DNA from: Pseudomonadota bacterium
GTDB taxonomy: Bacteria > Pseudomonadota > Gammaproteobacteria > Burkholderiales > Burkholderiaceae_B
Length of the DNA: 45,930 nt
Direction of reading: 5' to 3'
NCBI GenBank assembly: GCA_023387815.1
Contig: JAEWHK010000047.1
Span: 1 to 45,930, forward strand
Shown: one piece after another, positions 25,781 to 34,965 of the stretch
How the letters are laid out: every line of letters begins with the position of its first letter
How positions within the stretch are numbered: position 1 is the first letter of the stretch
Translations under genes and position numbers: made by a program
Notes under the pieces: generated by a model
What the model saw: the letters and a program-made list of their open reading frames with translations, nothing else
Database searches by the model: none
Told to the model about the DNA's origin: nothing

Positions 25781-25890
25781 TACTCTGCGCAGTTGCGAAC
25801 GGGGCTCTGGCGTGTAAGAAACTGACATGAAAGGAAATCGTCACCGTGGTAATCTATACTTTTCGATTCTTCTGCATGAGATAACCCATT

Positions 25891-26475
25891 ATGCCTGCTG
25901 ATTCATCCAATTCGTCCGCCCCTGAAGACGCATCCATTGCGGATCTGACCGAAACGCTGCAGGACAGCACCTTCATTTTTGAAGGGAAGATCATCAAGGT
26001 CACGGTCGATACCGTGGTATTGCCCAATGGCAAGACAGCCACGCGCGAAGTTGTGCGTCATTGCGGCGCTGTTGCTGTGCTTGCCATCACACCTGAAGAT
26101 CAGGTCATTCTGGTAAGACAGTTCCGCCACCCTACCGGCAGTCCCCTGCTGGAAATCCCGGCCGGCAAGCTGGACGTTGAGAACGAACCACCGGAACAAT
26201 GTGCCTTTCGCGAACTGGCCGAGGAAACGCCTTATACCGCTGGTGGCATGACGTTGCTGCACACGTTTTATACCGCCCCGGGCTTTTGCGATGAACTGAT
26301 GTATGTCTTTCGCGCTGAAGGGGTGCGCAAGGACAGCACCCTCAATGCAGACGACGATGAGTTTGTGCAGACGGTGCTGATGACGCGCGAAGAAGTGCGA
26401 GATGCCATTGCCAAACAGCACATCCGCGACGCGAAAACGCTGGTGGCATTACAAACGTGGTTACTGGAAAAATAG
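25891..26475 (+). CDS. NUDIX hydrolase, ADP-ribose pyrophosphatase-like
   Basis: 194 aa. The sequence LVRQFRHPTG..LEIPAGKLD, then CAFRELAEET, and later FYTAPGFCDELMYVF is the pattern of ADP-sugar pyrophosphatases. The Nudix box departs from GX5EX7REUXEEXGU: the first Glu is one residue late (GKLDVENE) and the last Gly is Pro (EETPYTA). The catalytic RE..EE residues remain. A ~25-residue Ser/Ala/Asp-rich N-terminus precedes the domain. Likely cytosolic; substrate ADP-ribose is inferred from family only. Confidence 0.88.
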   Translation: MPADSSNSSAPEDASIADLTETLQDSTFIFEGKIIKVTVDTVVLPNGKTATREVVRHCGAVAVLAITPEDQVILVRQFRHPTGSPLLEIPAGKLDVENEPPEQCAFRELAEETPYTAGGMTLLHTFYTAPGFCDELMYVFRAEGVRKDSTLNADDDEFVQTVLMTREEVRDAIAKQHIRDAKTLVALQTWLLEK

Positions 26476-26550
26476 ATCGGGTCTACCGGCCACTCAGCGC
26501 AATAGCAACACGAGGGGCCGACAGCTACGCATCAGGACTGTAATCGCAAC

Positions 26551-27684
26551 TCAGGGCGACAAGCCGACACTGCCAATATCATCCGGGCTGGACAGACTCA
26601 GCAGTTTGGTTTCTTTCTGTGCCAGCCGCACACCCGCCGTCGCAAAAATGAAACCTCTGACAGGTGCGTATACGGGAGTCTTAGTGAGCGAGATCGGATC
26701 CATGATATCAACCAGCAGCTGCCCTTCCTCTACCCATTCACCCGCTTTGACATGATAAACGGCAATGCCTGAACACGGTGTTGCCACATAAGCCAGCCCA
26801 CCCAGCGGGTGTGGTTCGCAACGCAATGCGGGCATCGCCTGCGCCTGTCCTTCAGGCAGTGTCAAATAGCGTTCGTGATTCAGATACTGCACCAGCGCAT
26901 TTGCGTCATGTTCGGCAAACTCATGCGTCAGGTCTCGGTCCCCGCGCAATTCGACCGTGGCGGCAAAACAGGGCAAGGGAATATTGGCATCCGGGTAGAC
27001 GCTGCGCAGTTTCAGCCAGGGCGTGGACAGCATCTCATCAAAGGAGCAGGAAAGCGAGTCCTCGGCCAGCAACTGACATTCGCTTTGCAGATAGCGGGCC
27101 AGCGGCTCGCAGCGGTCCCACACCTGCGGCAGGGAATAGACATGCATGACGGCCCGATTATCACAATGCAGGTCCAGCACAATATCAGCATCGCAGGCCA
27201 GCCTTAGCAATGTCACATGCAATTCGTCAATCAATCGTGACGGCGTAAAGCCATCGAGCACGGCACGTATCTGCCGGCGGATCAGATCACGATTGGCTTC
27301 GGCATCCGGTCCGGGTTGCACACCACTATCACGCAACGCAGACAGCAGGTCCTCGTACAAAGGTATGCCGGTAAGACGATTGAAATTCTGTCCGGTTGGC
27401 AGCTGGAAACGTCCGATATGCTCGTAAAAAACAGTCTGGGAGAGCCCGATAGGATTGCAATACGGCACCAGCACAATTTCGCAGTCCAGTGCATTCAGCT
27501 TTTCCAGTTCCTGCAGTCTGCGGTTCAGATAGAACGCAGCAAGCGAACCGGGCAGCTCATCCGCATGCAGGCTCGCCTGAATATACACTTTCTTTCCGGT
27601 ATCTGTCGGCCCGAAATGAAAGGCATTGATTTCATAGGTGGTACCCGGTGCACTGAGGGTTAAAACGTGTTTTGCCTGCCGCAT
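26551..27684 (-). CDS. succinylglutamate desuccinylase / aspartoacylase family deacylase
   Basis: 377 aa M14-like zinc amidohydrolase. Ligands His40 and Glu43 (SLHADE) and His173 (VLDLHCDN) are visible, followed by a catalytic-Glu candidate in ATVELRGDRDL. The last ~85 residues form a biotinyl-like barrel (PCSGIAVYHVKAGEWVEEGQLLVDI). Members release an acyl group from N-acyl amino acids. It is the third gene of a unit with two polar amino-acid permeases; its start abuts the second permease stop, so it may process the imported solute. The exact substrate is unknown. Confidence 0.85.
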   Translation of the reverse strand: MRQAKHVLTLSAPGTTYEINAFHFGPTDTGKKVYIQASLHADELPGSLAAFYLNRRLQELEKLNALDCEIVLVPYCNPIGLSQTVFYEHIGRFQLPTGQNFNRLTGIPLYEDLLSALRDSGVQPGPDAEANRDLIRRQIRAVLDGFTPSRLIDELHVTLLRLACDADIVLDLHCDNRAVMHVYSLPQVWDRCEPLARYLQSECQLLAEDSLSCSFDEMLSTPWLKLRSVYPDANIPLPCFAATVELRGDRDLTHEFAEHDANALVQYLNHERYLTLPEGQAQAMPALRCEPHPLGGLAYVATPCSGIAVYHVKAGEWVEEGQLLVDIMDPISLTKTPVYAPVRGFIFATAGVRLAQKETKLLSLSSPDDIGSVGLSP

Positions 27685-28400
27685 TATGCTTCTGCCAGAT
27701 GTCGATGATTAAGATGGACCAGGTAACGCTGTTCAATTTTTCGGAAAAGAAAAACCAGCCCGAAGTTGAGCGCAAGATAAATACAGGCCGCTGCCGAATA
27801 GGCAATGAACGGCTGATAGGTATTGGTCACAAACAGACTTGCCGCGCCGGTAATTTCCATCATCGCTACCGTTGAAGCCAGTGCCGTTGAATGCATGGTC
27901 ATAATGACTTCATTACTATAGGCGGGCAGCGCGCGTCGCAGACTGGAAGGAAGAATGATACGGCGCATGGCATTGCGGCGATTCATGCCAAATGCCCTTG
28001 CTGCATCAATTTCTCCTCTGTCGGTATTTTTGATGGCCCCAGAAAATATCACGGTTGAATAGGCAGCCGTATTAAGCGTCAGCGCAGCCAGAACCCAGAT
28101 AAAGCCTTCCTTCAGAAAGCCAAAACCTGGCTGGGACATCAGCTGCCCCACAAAATGAAAGCTGGGGATGCCGTAATAAATGATGTAGATCTGCACCAGC
28201 AGTGGCGTGCCGGTAAAGAAGTAGGTGAAGGCATGAACCAGACGCGCACCCAGGGTGGTTTCGCGCTGATGAATGACTGACATGGGTATGGCCATGCACA
28301 GACCAATGGCAACTGAAATGGCCGTGAGAACCAGCGTCAGGGGCGCGGCCCGCAGACAGGTGACCAGCGCATCAAAAAACAGGGTAATCGTCTCAGACAT
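27684..28400 (-). CDS. polar amino-acid ABC transporter permease (HisM-type)
   Basis: 238 aa inner-membrane permease with about five hydrophobic segments. The EAA loop GEIDAARAFGMNRRNAMRRI near the middle contacts the ATPase. The start is set to ATG 28400 because ATGTCTGA overlaps the stop of the preceding permease by 8 bases; the frame is open back to 28418. FTGTPLLVQIYIIYYG is the usual HAAT-family signature. It pairs with the permease at 28393-29100. Confidence 0.9.
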   Translation of the reverse strand: MSETITLFFDALVTCLRAAPLTLVLTAISVAIGLCMAIPMSVIHQRETTLGARLVHAFTYFFTGTPLLVQIYIIYYGIPSFHFVGQLMSQPGFGFLKEGFIWVLAALTLNTAAYSTVIFSGAIKNTDRGEIDAARAFGMNRRNAMRRIILPSSLRRALPAYSNEVIMTMHSTALASTVAMMEITGAASLFVTNTYQPFIAYSAAACIYLALNFGLVFLFRKIEQRYLVHLNHRHLAEA

Positions 28401-29100
28401 GGGCATTCTCTCGGGCAAAACCGCGTTGATAATGCTTGTCCAGATAACGGAAGACGTAAAGCGAGACAGTGGTCAGTAGCAGAAACAGCAGGGCCGAAAC
28501 AGTATTGAAAACAAACGGCAGATGGGTCGCACTGCCCGCCTGCTGTGCAATTCGCGTCATGTCGTCGAGCCCGATAATGGATACCAGCGCCGTGGCCTTG
28601 GTCAGAACCAGCCAGTTATTGCGTACACTTGGCAGGGCATAGCGCATCATCAGAGGAAAGGTAATGCGGCGCATCACCTGCAGACTTCGCATCCCGTAAG
28701 CGTGGCCGGCTTCAATCTGACCATAGGGAATGGCCATGATGGCGCCGCGAAAGGTTTCAGTAAAGTAGGCGCCGAAGATGAAAGACAGGGTAAGCACGCC
28801 TGCGGCAAAAGGGCTGATCTCAAAATAGTCCAGATCCCAGGCCTCGGTCAGCGCATTCAGCCCGATTTGCGCGCTGTAATACACCATCAGCATCCAGATC
28901 AGGTCCGGTACGCCCCGCACAACGCTGGAGTAAAGCTGGCCGATTCTGGCCAGAAGCCGATTGCGCGACAGCCGCATATTGGCCCCGATCAGGCCAATGA
29001 GTATGGAAAACACGAGCGAGAGCACCGCGATTTCCAGCGTCAGTACCGCACCCTTCAGAATGCGTGGCAGGTACTGACCGATCAGATTTAATTCTTCCAT
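28393..29100 (-). CDS. polar amino-acid ABC transporter permease (HisQ-type)
   Basis: 235 aa inner-membrane permease. It has FSILIGLIGANMRLS, VVRGVPDLIWMLMVYY and the EAA loop GQIEAGHAYGMRSLQVMRRI typical of His/Lys/Arg/ornithine or opine importers. ATG 29100 is chosen over the upstream 29181 because the extra 27 residues are Cys/Arg-rich and unlike the family. It is the first gene of the permease-permease-deacylase unit, divergent from the binding-protein gene at 29357. Confidence 0.9.
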   Translation of the reverse strand: MEELNLIGQYLPRILKGAVLTLEIAVLSLVFSILIGLIGANMRLSRNRLLARIGQLYSSVVRGVPDLIWMLMVYYSAQIGLNALTEAWDLDYFEISPFAAGVLTLSFIFGAYFTETFRGAIMAIPYGQIEAGHAYGMRSLQVMRRITFPLMMRYALPSVRNNWLVLTKATALVSIIGLDDMTRIAQQAGSATHLPFVFNTVSALLFLLLTTVSLYVFRYLDKHYQRGFARENAHV

Positions 29101-29257
29101 CCTGTTTCCAAAAACATGGGCGCAGCACCGATTGAAACTGCGCCCTGCCCATTTGAGACACGGGGATTTTATCCGCAACAAGGGCGTCTGCCGCCATTAT
29201 ATCCCCCCATCCCCCGAAATAAACCCGCCGTTTTCCCTTAGCCGGCTTTGTATCCTG

Positions 29258-29270
29258 AGGGAAATTCCCT
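29258..29270. promoter_or_regulatory. palindrome in the divergent transporter promoter region
   Basis: AGGGAAATTCCCT is a perfect 13-bp palindrome in the 256-bp gap between the permease operon and the binding-protein gene. Its position between two divergent starts makes it a candidate operator for both; no regulator gene is adjacent. Confidence 0.4.
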
Positions 29271-29356
29271 GTACCTTTTCGGGCAGATGCTGTCATAATC
29301 CACCATCTAAGTGCTGCCTGCAGCATTACAGAGATTGCAGTTATATAGGAATCGTT

Positions 29357-30145
29357 ATGAATCTGAAAAAACATATTATGGGAATGGGACTGTGTGCGGT
29401 TGCACTGGCCGTTTCCAGTTCCGCCTTCGCCGCGGGCAAAACCATTCGTTTCGGTACAGATGCCACATACGCACCTTTCGAGTCCACCAGCCCCTCTGGT
29501 GAAATCGTGGGTTTCGACATCGATCTGGCCAAGGCCATGTGTGAAAAAATGCAAGCCGAGTGCACGTTCCAGAATCAGGGCTGGGATGGCATTATTCCCG
29601 CGCTGCGCGCCAAGAAATTTGACGTGATCGCCTCTTCCATGAGCATTACGCCCGAACGTGAAAAAGCCGTGCTTTTCACCCAGAAAATCTGGACCACGCC
29701 AAACATGTTCGTGGCCAAGGAAGGCTCAACCTATAAGTCCACCCCTGAAGGGCTCAAAGGCCTGGATCTGGGCGTGCAGCAAGGCACGATTCAGGACAAA
29801 TACGCCACCAAGTATTTCAAGGACACCAATATCAAGCGTTATAAAACGCTGGAAGACGCCTATAACGACCTGACCACGGGCCGTGTCAACGTTGTTTTCG
29901 CTGACGGCGGCGTGACCACTGCCTTCGTCAACAGCCCAGGCGGCAAGGGCTTCCAGCTTGTTGGCGATCCCATCCCTTCTTCAGCCGATGAAGAAATCTT
30001 CGGTAAGGGCACCGGCTTTGCCGTCCGCAAGAATGATACCGAGCTCAAGGACAGGCTGAACAAGGCTTTCGACGAAATCCGCAAGGATGGTACCTACCAG
30101 AAAATTGCCGATAAATATTTCAAATACGATATTTACGGCGGCTGA
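29357..30145 (+). CDS. periplasmic amino-acid-binding protein of an ABC importer
   Basis: 262 aa. A signal peptide (residues 1-26, cleavage after AFAA) precedes a solute-binding domain with the family signature IVGFDIDLAKAMCEKM and FDVIASSMSITPEREKAVLFT. This matches the HisJ/ArgT (basic amino acid / opine) group. AGGA lies 6 nt before ATG 29357. It is divergent from the two permeases; the ATP-binding subunit is missing from this locus. Confidence 0.92.
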   Translation: MNLKKHIMGMGLCAVALAVSSSAFAAGKTIRFGTDATYAPFESTSPSGEIVGFDIDLAKAMCEKMQAECTFQNQGWDGIIPALRAKKFDVIASSMSITPEREKAVLFTQKIWTTPNMFVAKEGSTYKSTPEGLKGLDLGVQQGTIQDKYATKYFKDTNIKRYKTLEDAYNDLTTGRVNVVFADGGVTTAFVNSPGGKGFQLVGDPIPSSADEEIFGKGTGFAVRKNDTELKDRLNKAFDEIRKDGTYQKIADKYFKYDIYGG

Positions 30146-30201
30146 TTTTCAGAGGTAATCCTGTGCCCGCCAGCTGAATGGACGGGCGCAGTAAAGAACA
30201 G

Positions 30202-30270
30202 ACCTCCCCTGCCTGGCCGGCCAGTCGACGAGAACCCCGACTTGCCGGCGATCGCAGCGGGAGGTTTTTT
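30202..30270 (+). terminator. terminator-like hairpin after the binding-protein gene
   Basis: ACCTCCC at 30202-30208 pairs with GGGAGGT at 30259-30265 and is followed by five more T residues. The 50-nt loop holds a perfect palindrome CTGGCCGGCCAG (30213-30224). The large loop is unusual for a rho-independent terminator. The remaining bases up to bioB (30271-30610) show no gene. Confidence 0.55.
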
Positions 30271-30610
30271 GCGGACCAGACCCGTATTTCGCTATCTGCC
30301 GCCCGCGTCCGGCCCTCAGCCACCCTTCACCCTTCTCGCCTCTCGCTTCCCGACTTCCTGCCCTGACTCAGCACCCCGGCCCTTGTGTCGCTTTGACATT
30401 CTCCGCCACTTCCTGTCATACCTTCGGGTGTCAATTCCCAACTCAACTTTCAAAAAATAACAGCAATTTCTCTCAACTCCGTCAAAATAGCATTCATTTA
30501 ACAGAATAATTAAATTGCACTCCAGGTTCTGCCTGCGTAGCATTGCTCAATTCGCCCAATCCGTCCACCGGCGAGCAGCGCCTCGGGACGCCACAATAAA
30601 AGGAATTGAC

Positions 30611-31708
30611 TTGGATACGCTTACCCTGCCCCAGACCGATACCATGACTCCACCCTGGACGGTTCGGTCCATTCTGGATCTTTACGAACTTCCCTTTATG
30701 GACCTGATGTTCCGTGCCCAGCAGATTCACCGCCAGCATCACGAACCCAATGCCGTGCAGCTTTCCAGCCTGCTGTCCATCAAAACCGGCGGCTGTCCGG
30801 AGGATTGTTCGTACTGCCCCCAATCTGCGCGCTATGACACCTCGGTCGAGCGCGAAAAACTGATGCCACTGGACGAAGTCATTACTGCGGCGCAACAGGC
30901 AAAGGCGGCGGGCGCGCAACGCTTTTGCATGGGCGCCGCCTGGCGCAGCCCCAAACCTCATCAGATCGATGCGGTGGCCGAAATGATCAGCGCCGTGAAG
31001 GCACTCGGCCTTGAAACCTGCGTCACGCTTGGCATGCTGCGCGAAGGTCAGGCGCAACAACTGAAGGATGCCGGGCTGGATTATTACAATCACAATCTCG
31101 ATACCTCACCCGAATTCTATGGACAGATCATTACCACGCGAACCTACCAGGATCGCCTGGATACCCTTGAACGCGTCCGCGACGCCGGCATCAATGTATG
31201 TTGCGGCGGTATTGTGGGACTGGGTGAATCGCGACGCGAGCGCGCCGGCCTGATCGCCCAGCTGGCCAATATGTCTCCCTATCCCGAATCGGTGCCCATC
31301 AATAATCTGGTCAAGGTGCAGGGCACGCCACTGGCTGATAATGAAGACATTGATCCTTTCGAATTTGTTCGCACTATTGCCGTGGCACGTATTACCATGC
31401 CCAAAAGCGTTGTGCGGTTGTCTGCCGGTCGTGAAGTCATGGATGACAGTCTGCAGGCACTCTGCTTTCTGGCAGGTGCCAATTCCATGTTCTACGGAGA
31501 AAAACTGCTGACCACAGGCAACCCGCAATTGCAGGCTGACCAGGCTTTATTCAAGCGTCTGGACTTGAAGCCTGTTGGCAATCCTCACGCACATGGAACG
31601 CAAGCCGCGGATACGCCAGACGCATTGAGCGCAGCCGAGGCTGCGGCAGAACGTATGGGCGGCGGCTGTGGTTGTGGCTGCAGTTGCAGCTCAATGGCAA
31701 CAAACTGA
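30611..31708 (+). CDS. bioB: biotin synthase
   Basis: 365 aa radical-SAM enzyme that inserts sulfur into dethiobiotin. The SAM [4Fe-4S] motif GGCPEDCSYC gives Cys62, Cys66 and Cys69; later motifs are YYNHNLDTSPE, GGIVGLGE, INNLVKVQGTPL and RLSAGRE. TTG 30611 is preferred as start: AAAGGA lies 6 nt upstream and no such site precedes ATG 30644. The C-terminus is odd: after a ~20-residue Ala/Glu/Asp linker it ends GGGCGCGCSCSSMATN, four alternating cysteines. Confidence 0.94.
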   Translation: MDTLTLPQTDTMTPPWTVRSILDLYELPFMDLMFRAQQIHRQHHEPNAVQLSSLLSIKTGGCPEDCSYCPQSARYDTSVEREKLMPLDEVITAAQQAKAAGAQRFCMGAAWRSPKPHQIDAVAEMISAVKALGLETCVTLGMLREGQAQQLKDAGLDYYNHNLDTSPEFYGQIITTRTYQDRLDTLERVRDAGINVCCGGIVGLGESRRERAGLIAQLANMSPYPESVPINNLVKVQGTPLADNEDIDPFEFVRTIAVARITMPKSVVRLSAGREVMDDSLQALCFLAGANSMFYGEKLLTTGNPQLQADQALFKRLDLKPVGNPHAHGTQAADTPDALSAAEAAAERMGGGCGCGCSCSSMATN

Positions 31709-31714
31709 TGGACC

Positions 31715-31750
31715 AGGGCCTGCACAGGATGGCCCTTGCTCCGTTTTTTT
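31715..31750 (+). terminator. terminator after bioB
   Basis: AGGGCC pairs with GGCCCT across a 10-nt loop, followed after seven bases by seven T residues. It lies 6 bp after the bioB stop. The T tract is displaced from the stem, so efficiency may be moderate. Confidence 0.65.
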
Positions 31751-31768
31751 CTATTTTTTTCTGAAATT

Positions 31769-32632
31769 ATGACCTATCTCATTCTCAGCATTCTGTGCAG
31801 CGTTTCGGTGTCAGTGCTGCTCAAGGTGGCACGCCACAAGGGCATTGATATTCGCCAGGCCATTGCCTTCAACTATGTCATGGCCTGCGGGCTGACCTGG
31901 TTTATTCTGTCGCCAAGTCTGCATCCCGCGGCGGGTCATGAACTTCCCTGGGGGCTGTTTGGTGCATTGGGTATCATTCTGCCCGTGCTCTTTGTGATTA
32001 TGTCGCGCGGCGTGGAAAGTGCCGGGATTGTGCGTGCCGATGCGGCGCAGCGCCTGTCGCTGTTTCTGACTGTTCTGGCCTCTTTCGTTCTGTTTGGAGA
32101 AGCGCTCTCGCTCAATCGCGGACTCAGCCTGATTCTGGCGTTCGCCGCCCTGTTCTGCCTGCTGAGCAAACCAACCGACACGCATGCGACCCTGGATCCG
32201 CGTCGTGGTGCACTTTATCTGTTTCTGATCTGGGTGGGCTATGGCGTCGTCGATATTCTATTCAAACGCATTGCCCAGACCGGCACAGCCTTACCCAATG
32301 GACTGTTTGTGTCGTTTGTACTGGCCGGACTGCTGATGTTTGTTTATCTGCTCGCACGCCGTACGCAATGGAATGGCCGAAGCATTTTGGGCGGGCTGCT
32401 GCTGGGCCTGCTCAATTTCTGCAATATTCTTTTCTACATCCGGGCACACGAGGCATTCAAAGAAAATCCGACCCTGGTCTTTACCGTGATGAATATCGGT
32501 GTGATCAGTCTGGGCACGATTGTGGGTGCGTTTGCTTTCGGCGAAAGAATCAGCCGCGTCAATGTGCTGGGTATTGTCCTTGCCATTGTCGCTGTGCTGA
32601 CTCTTTACTACTGGACCGTCCTGGCCGGTTGA
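31769..32632 (+). CDS. EamA/DMT-family transporter
   Basis: 287 aa, nearly all hydrophobic, with about ten predicted membrane helices in two halves; the second half carries the EamA-style ending NPTLVFTVMNIGVISLGTIVGAFAFGERIS. DMT proteins export or exchange small metabolites; the substrate is not evident. ATG 31769 is used rather than TTG 31736, because the first in-frame helix starts right after it. It lies past the bioB terminator. Confidence 0.85.
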   Translation: MTYLILSILCSVSVSVLLKVARHKGIDIRQAIAFNYVMACGLTWFILSPSLHPAAGHELPWGLFGALGIILPVLFVIMSRGVESAGIVRADAAQRLSLFLTVLASFVLFGEALSLNRGLSLILAFAALFCLLSKPTDTHATLDPRRGALYLFLIWVGYGVVDILFKRIAQTGTALPNGLFVSFVLAGLLMFVYLLARRTQWNGRSILGGLLLGLLNFCNILFYIRAHEAFKENPTLVFTVMNIGVISLGTIVGAFAFGERISRVNVLGIVLAIVAVLTLYYWTVLAG

Positions 32633-32677
32633 TCTGAACGTCGGTCCCCGGCGGGCCTCCTGATCAATTACGAAAAA

Positions 32678-34084
32678 TCAGAGGACCTTGCCGGGATTCA
32701 TAATGCCCAGAGGATCAAAGACCTGCTTGATCTGACGCATTAATTTCAGTTGCAATGGATCCTTATGATGCAGGAACGCGTGGCGCTTTAGCTGACCAAT
32801 ACCGTGTTCAGCACTGATGCTGCCCCCGTATTCCATGACTTCATCGAAAATGGCATCAGCCACGCGCGTTTCCCATTCTGCTGCCCAGGTTTTGTCCGCG
32901 CCCGCTGGTCTGGACACGTTGTAGTGCAGATTGCCATCGCCAAAATGACCGAAAATAAACAGGCGACAATCCGGGCTCACTTTGCGCAAGCGTTCTTCGG
33001 CGGTTTTCACAAACTCTGGAATTCGCTCTATCGGCAATGAAATATCATGCTTCAGATGCGGGCCGTCTGCTCGCTGCGCTTCAGAAATTTCCTCACGCAG
33101 GCGCCACAGGGCCTGAAGCTGAGCCAGTGAAGATGACACAGCAGCATCCACGCATAGTTCCTGTTCAAGCGCCTGTCCGATCACGTTTTCAAGCAGTTCT
33201 CCCAGCGCCTCTTCATCTGCAGTATCGGCCAGCTCAATCAACACATAAGCCGGATGACGTCCGCCAAAAGGCAGTTGCACGCCTTCCACATGCGTCAGGA
33301 CCAGATCCAGGCAGGCATCGGTAAAAAACTCGAAAGCCTGCAGCCGGGGTCCGCAGGCGCCAAAGACCAGACGGAACAGTTCCAGCGCCTGCTGCTCGGA
33401 TTCCACTGCCGCCAGCACCACGCTGCGTACATGGGTTGGTGCATGCAGCCTCAGAGCCACGCCAGTGATGACGCCCAGCGTTCCTTCTGAACCAATCAGC
33501 AGCTGCTTGAGATCGTAGCCCGTATTGTCCTTGCGCAAGGTTTGCAGGCCATTGAAAATTTCCCCATCCGGCAGGACGGCTTCGATTCCCAGAACCAGTT
33601 CACGCGCCATTCCGTAACGCACGACATTGACGCCGCCGGCATTGGTCGCCACATTGCCACCGATCTGTGATGAATCTTCGGCCGCCAGACTCAGCGGCAG
33701 CAGACGATCCTGCTCCTGGGCAGCCCGACGCAGATTTCCCAGAATGCATCCCGCATCGGCAACCAGTGTATTGGCGATGGTGTCAATGTTGCGAACTTTG
33801 TTCATGCGATCCAGGGACAGGATGATATTGTCCGGAGACGCATCGGGCGTTGCCGCGCCGCAAAGACCGGTGTTACCTCCGCGAGTGACCACAGGAACCT
33901 TGTACTCGCTGCACAAACGCAAACATTGTGAGACCTGTTCCGTTGAAACAGGCCTTACCACGGCCTGAGCGCTTCCTTTATAAACGCCGCGCCAGTCAGT
34001 CAGCCACGGTTCGATATCCGCAGCCTGCGTTACCACCACATCCGGCCCCAGCGTTGCGAGCAGTCGATCAAGAAATTCGTGCAT
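32678..34084 (-). CDS. FAD-linked D-2-hydroxyacid dehydrogenase (GlcD/D2HGDH family)
   Basis: 468 aa. The PCMH-type FAD domain has VVTRGGNTGLCGAATP and GGNVATNAGGVNVVRYG; the C-terminal FAD-oxidase_C domain has the metal-site motif GHFGDGNLHYNV and SAEHGIGQLK, ending with NPGKVL. The set matches D-2-hydroxyglutarate or D-lactate dehydrogenases with electron transfer to a flavoprotein or quinone. The GntR gene starting 871 bp away on the same strand may control it. Confidence 0.88.
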   Translation of the reverse strand: MHEFLDRLLATLGPDVVVTQAADIEPWLTDWRGVYKGSAQAVVRPVSTEQVSQCLRLCSEYKVPVVTRGGNTGLCGAATPDASPDNIILSLDRMNKVRNIDTIANTLVADAGCILGNLRRAAQEQDRLLPLSLAAEDSSQIGGNVATNAGGVNVVRYGMARELVLGIEAVLPDGEIFNGLQTLRKDNTGYDLKQLLIGSEGTLGVITGVALRLHAPTHVRSVVLAAVESEQQALELFRLVFGACGPRLQAFEFFTDACLDLVLTHVEGVQLPFGGRHPAYVLIELADTADEEALGELLENVIGQALEQELCVDAAVSSSLAQLQALWRLREEISEAQRADGPHLKHDISLPIERIPEFVKTAEERLRKVSPDCRLFIFGHFGDGNLHYNVSRPAGADKTWAAEWETRVADAIFDEVMEYGGSISAEHGIGQLKRHAFLHHKDPLQLKLMRQIKQVFDPLGIMNPGKVL

Positions 34085-34178
34085 GAAGATTCCCAGTTGG
34101 TTTATTGCCTGCTGTCCCTGGCCCGAGCCGGGGTGCAGACGAAGTCATGAAAGTTGTCAATATTGGTTTTATGCTGCC

Positions 34179-34955
34179 TCACAGATCCGGTGGCTGGCGG
34201 AAAGAACGCATATCCAGTCCCAGGCGCTCGCTGGCATTGCGAAGATGCGTCTGCGCACTCTTGCGGGCCCGTTCGGGATCCCGCTGCCGAATAGCCGCCA
34301 GCACGCTTTCGTGCTCGGCGTGAACCTGGCGGGACAAGGTCAGTCCGTTAGTTACCGCAACCGATTGGATATCCGATGCTTTCCGGCTGAGGTCCTGCTC
34401 TTTTTTCAGCGTGTGCTGACGCGCAATCTGCACGCTCTGGCGCCACTGGCGCGTCAGATAAGGCAACAGTTCCCGGTAGTGAGGGTTATGCGTTGCGTCG
34501 GCAATAGCCCGATGAAAGCCGATGTCCCACTCCAGCGCTTCTTCCGGCTGGTGCAGGCTTTTACCCAGAGAAGCCAGAATATGCGTCATCTGCTGCAGAT
34601 CTGCCTCGGTCGCTCGAAGTGCCGCCAGGGCAGCGGCGCCGCCTTCAATCTCGAACCGCAGCTCGTAAATATGTCGCAGCCCCTGTCGATCCAGCGCATC
34701 AGGGACCGAAACCTGAAATCCTTCGTGAAGCTCACGCGTGAGCACTGTACAGCCCGCGCCCTGCCGCGTTCTCACCAGTCCTTTGGTACGCAGCCTTTCT
34801 GTGGCCTCTCGGATAACCGCCGCGCTCACGGAAAACTCGCCCGCCAGCAATTTGCCGGAAGGCAGCTTGGTTCCCACGGGATACACCCCTTCTGCAATCC
34901 GTTGCATCAGGGTCTGCGCCACACGGTCCGTCAGGGTTGAAGTAATCATTTGCAT
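34179..34955 (-). CDS. GntR-family regulator, FadR subfamily
   Basis: 258 aa. N-terminal winged helix (MQRIAEGVYPVGTKLPSGKLLAGEFSVSAAVIREA and KGLVRTRQGAGCTV) and an FCD effector domain (IYELRFEIEGGAAALAA, WDIGFHRAIADATHN, HAEHESVLAAI). The sensor side probably binds a hydroxy- or dicarboxylate. It lies upstream of the D-2-hydroxyacid dehydrogenase on the same strand, 94 bp apart, which suggests an operon and a matching inducer. Confidence 0.87.
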   Translation of the reverse strand: MQMITSTLTDRVAQTLMQRIAEGVYPVGTKLPSGKLLAGEFSVSAAVIREATERLRTKGLVRTRQGAGCTVLTRELHEGFQVSVPDALDRQGLRHIYELRFEIEGGAAALAALRATEADLQQMTHILASLGKSLHQPEEALEWDIGFHRAIADATHNPHYRELLPYLTRQWRQSVQIARQHTLKKEQDLSRKASDIQSVAVTNGLTLSRQVHAEHESVLAAIRQRDPERARKSAQTHLRNASERLGLDMRSFRQPPDL

Positions 34956-34965
34956 GGCATAAATA

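Noticed and set aside
25827..25890. Short frame before the NUDIX gene
   Set aside because: Fewer than 20 codons with no overlap or coupling to the next gene.
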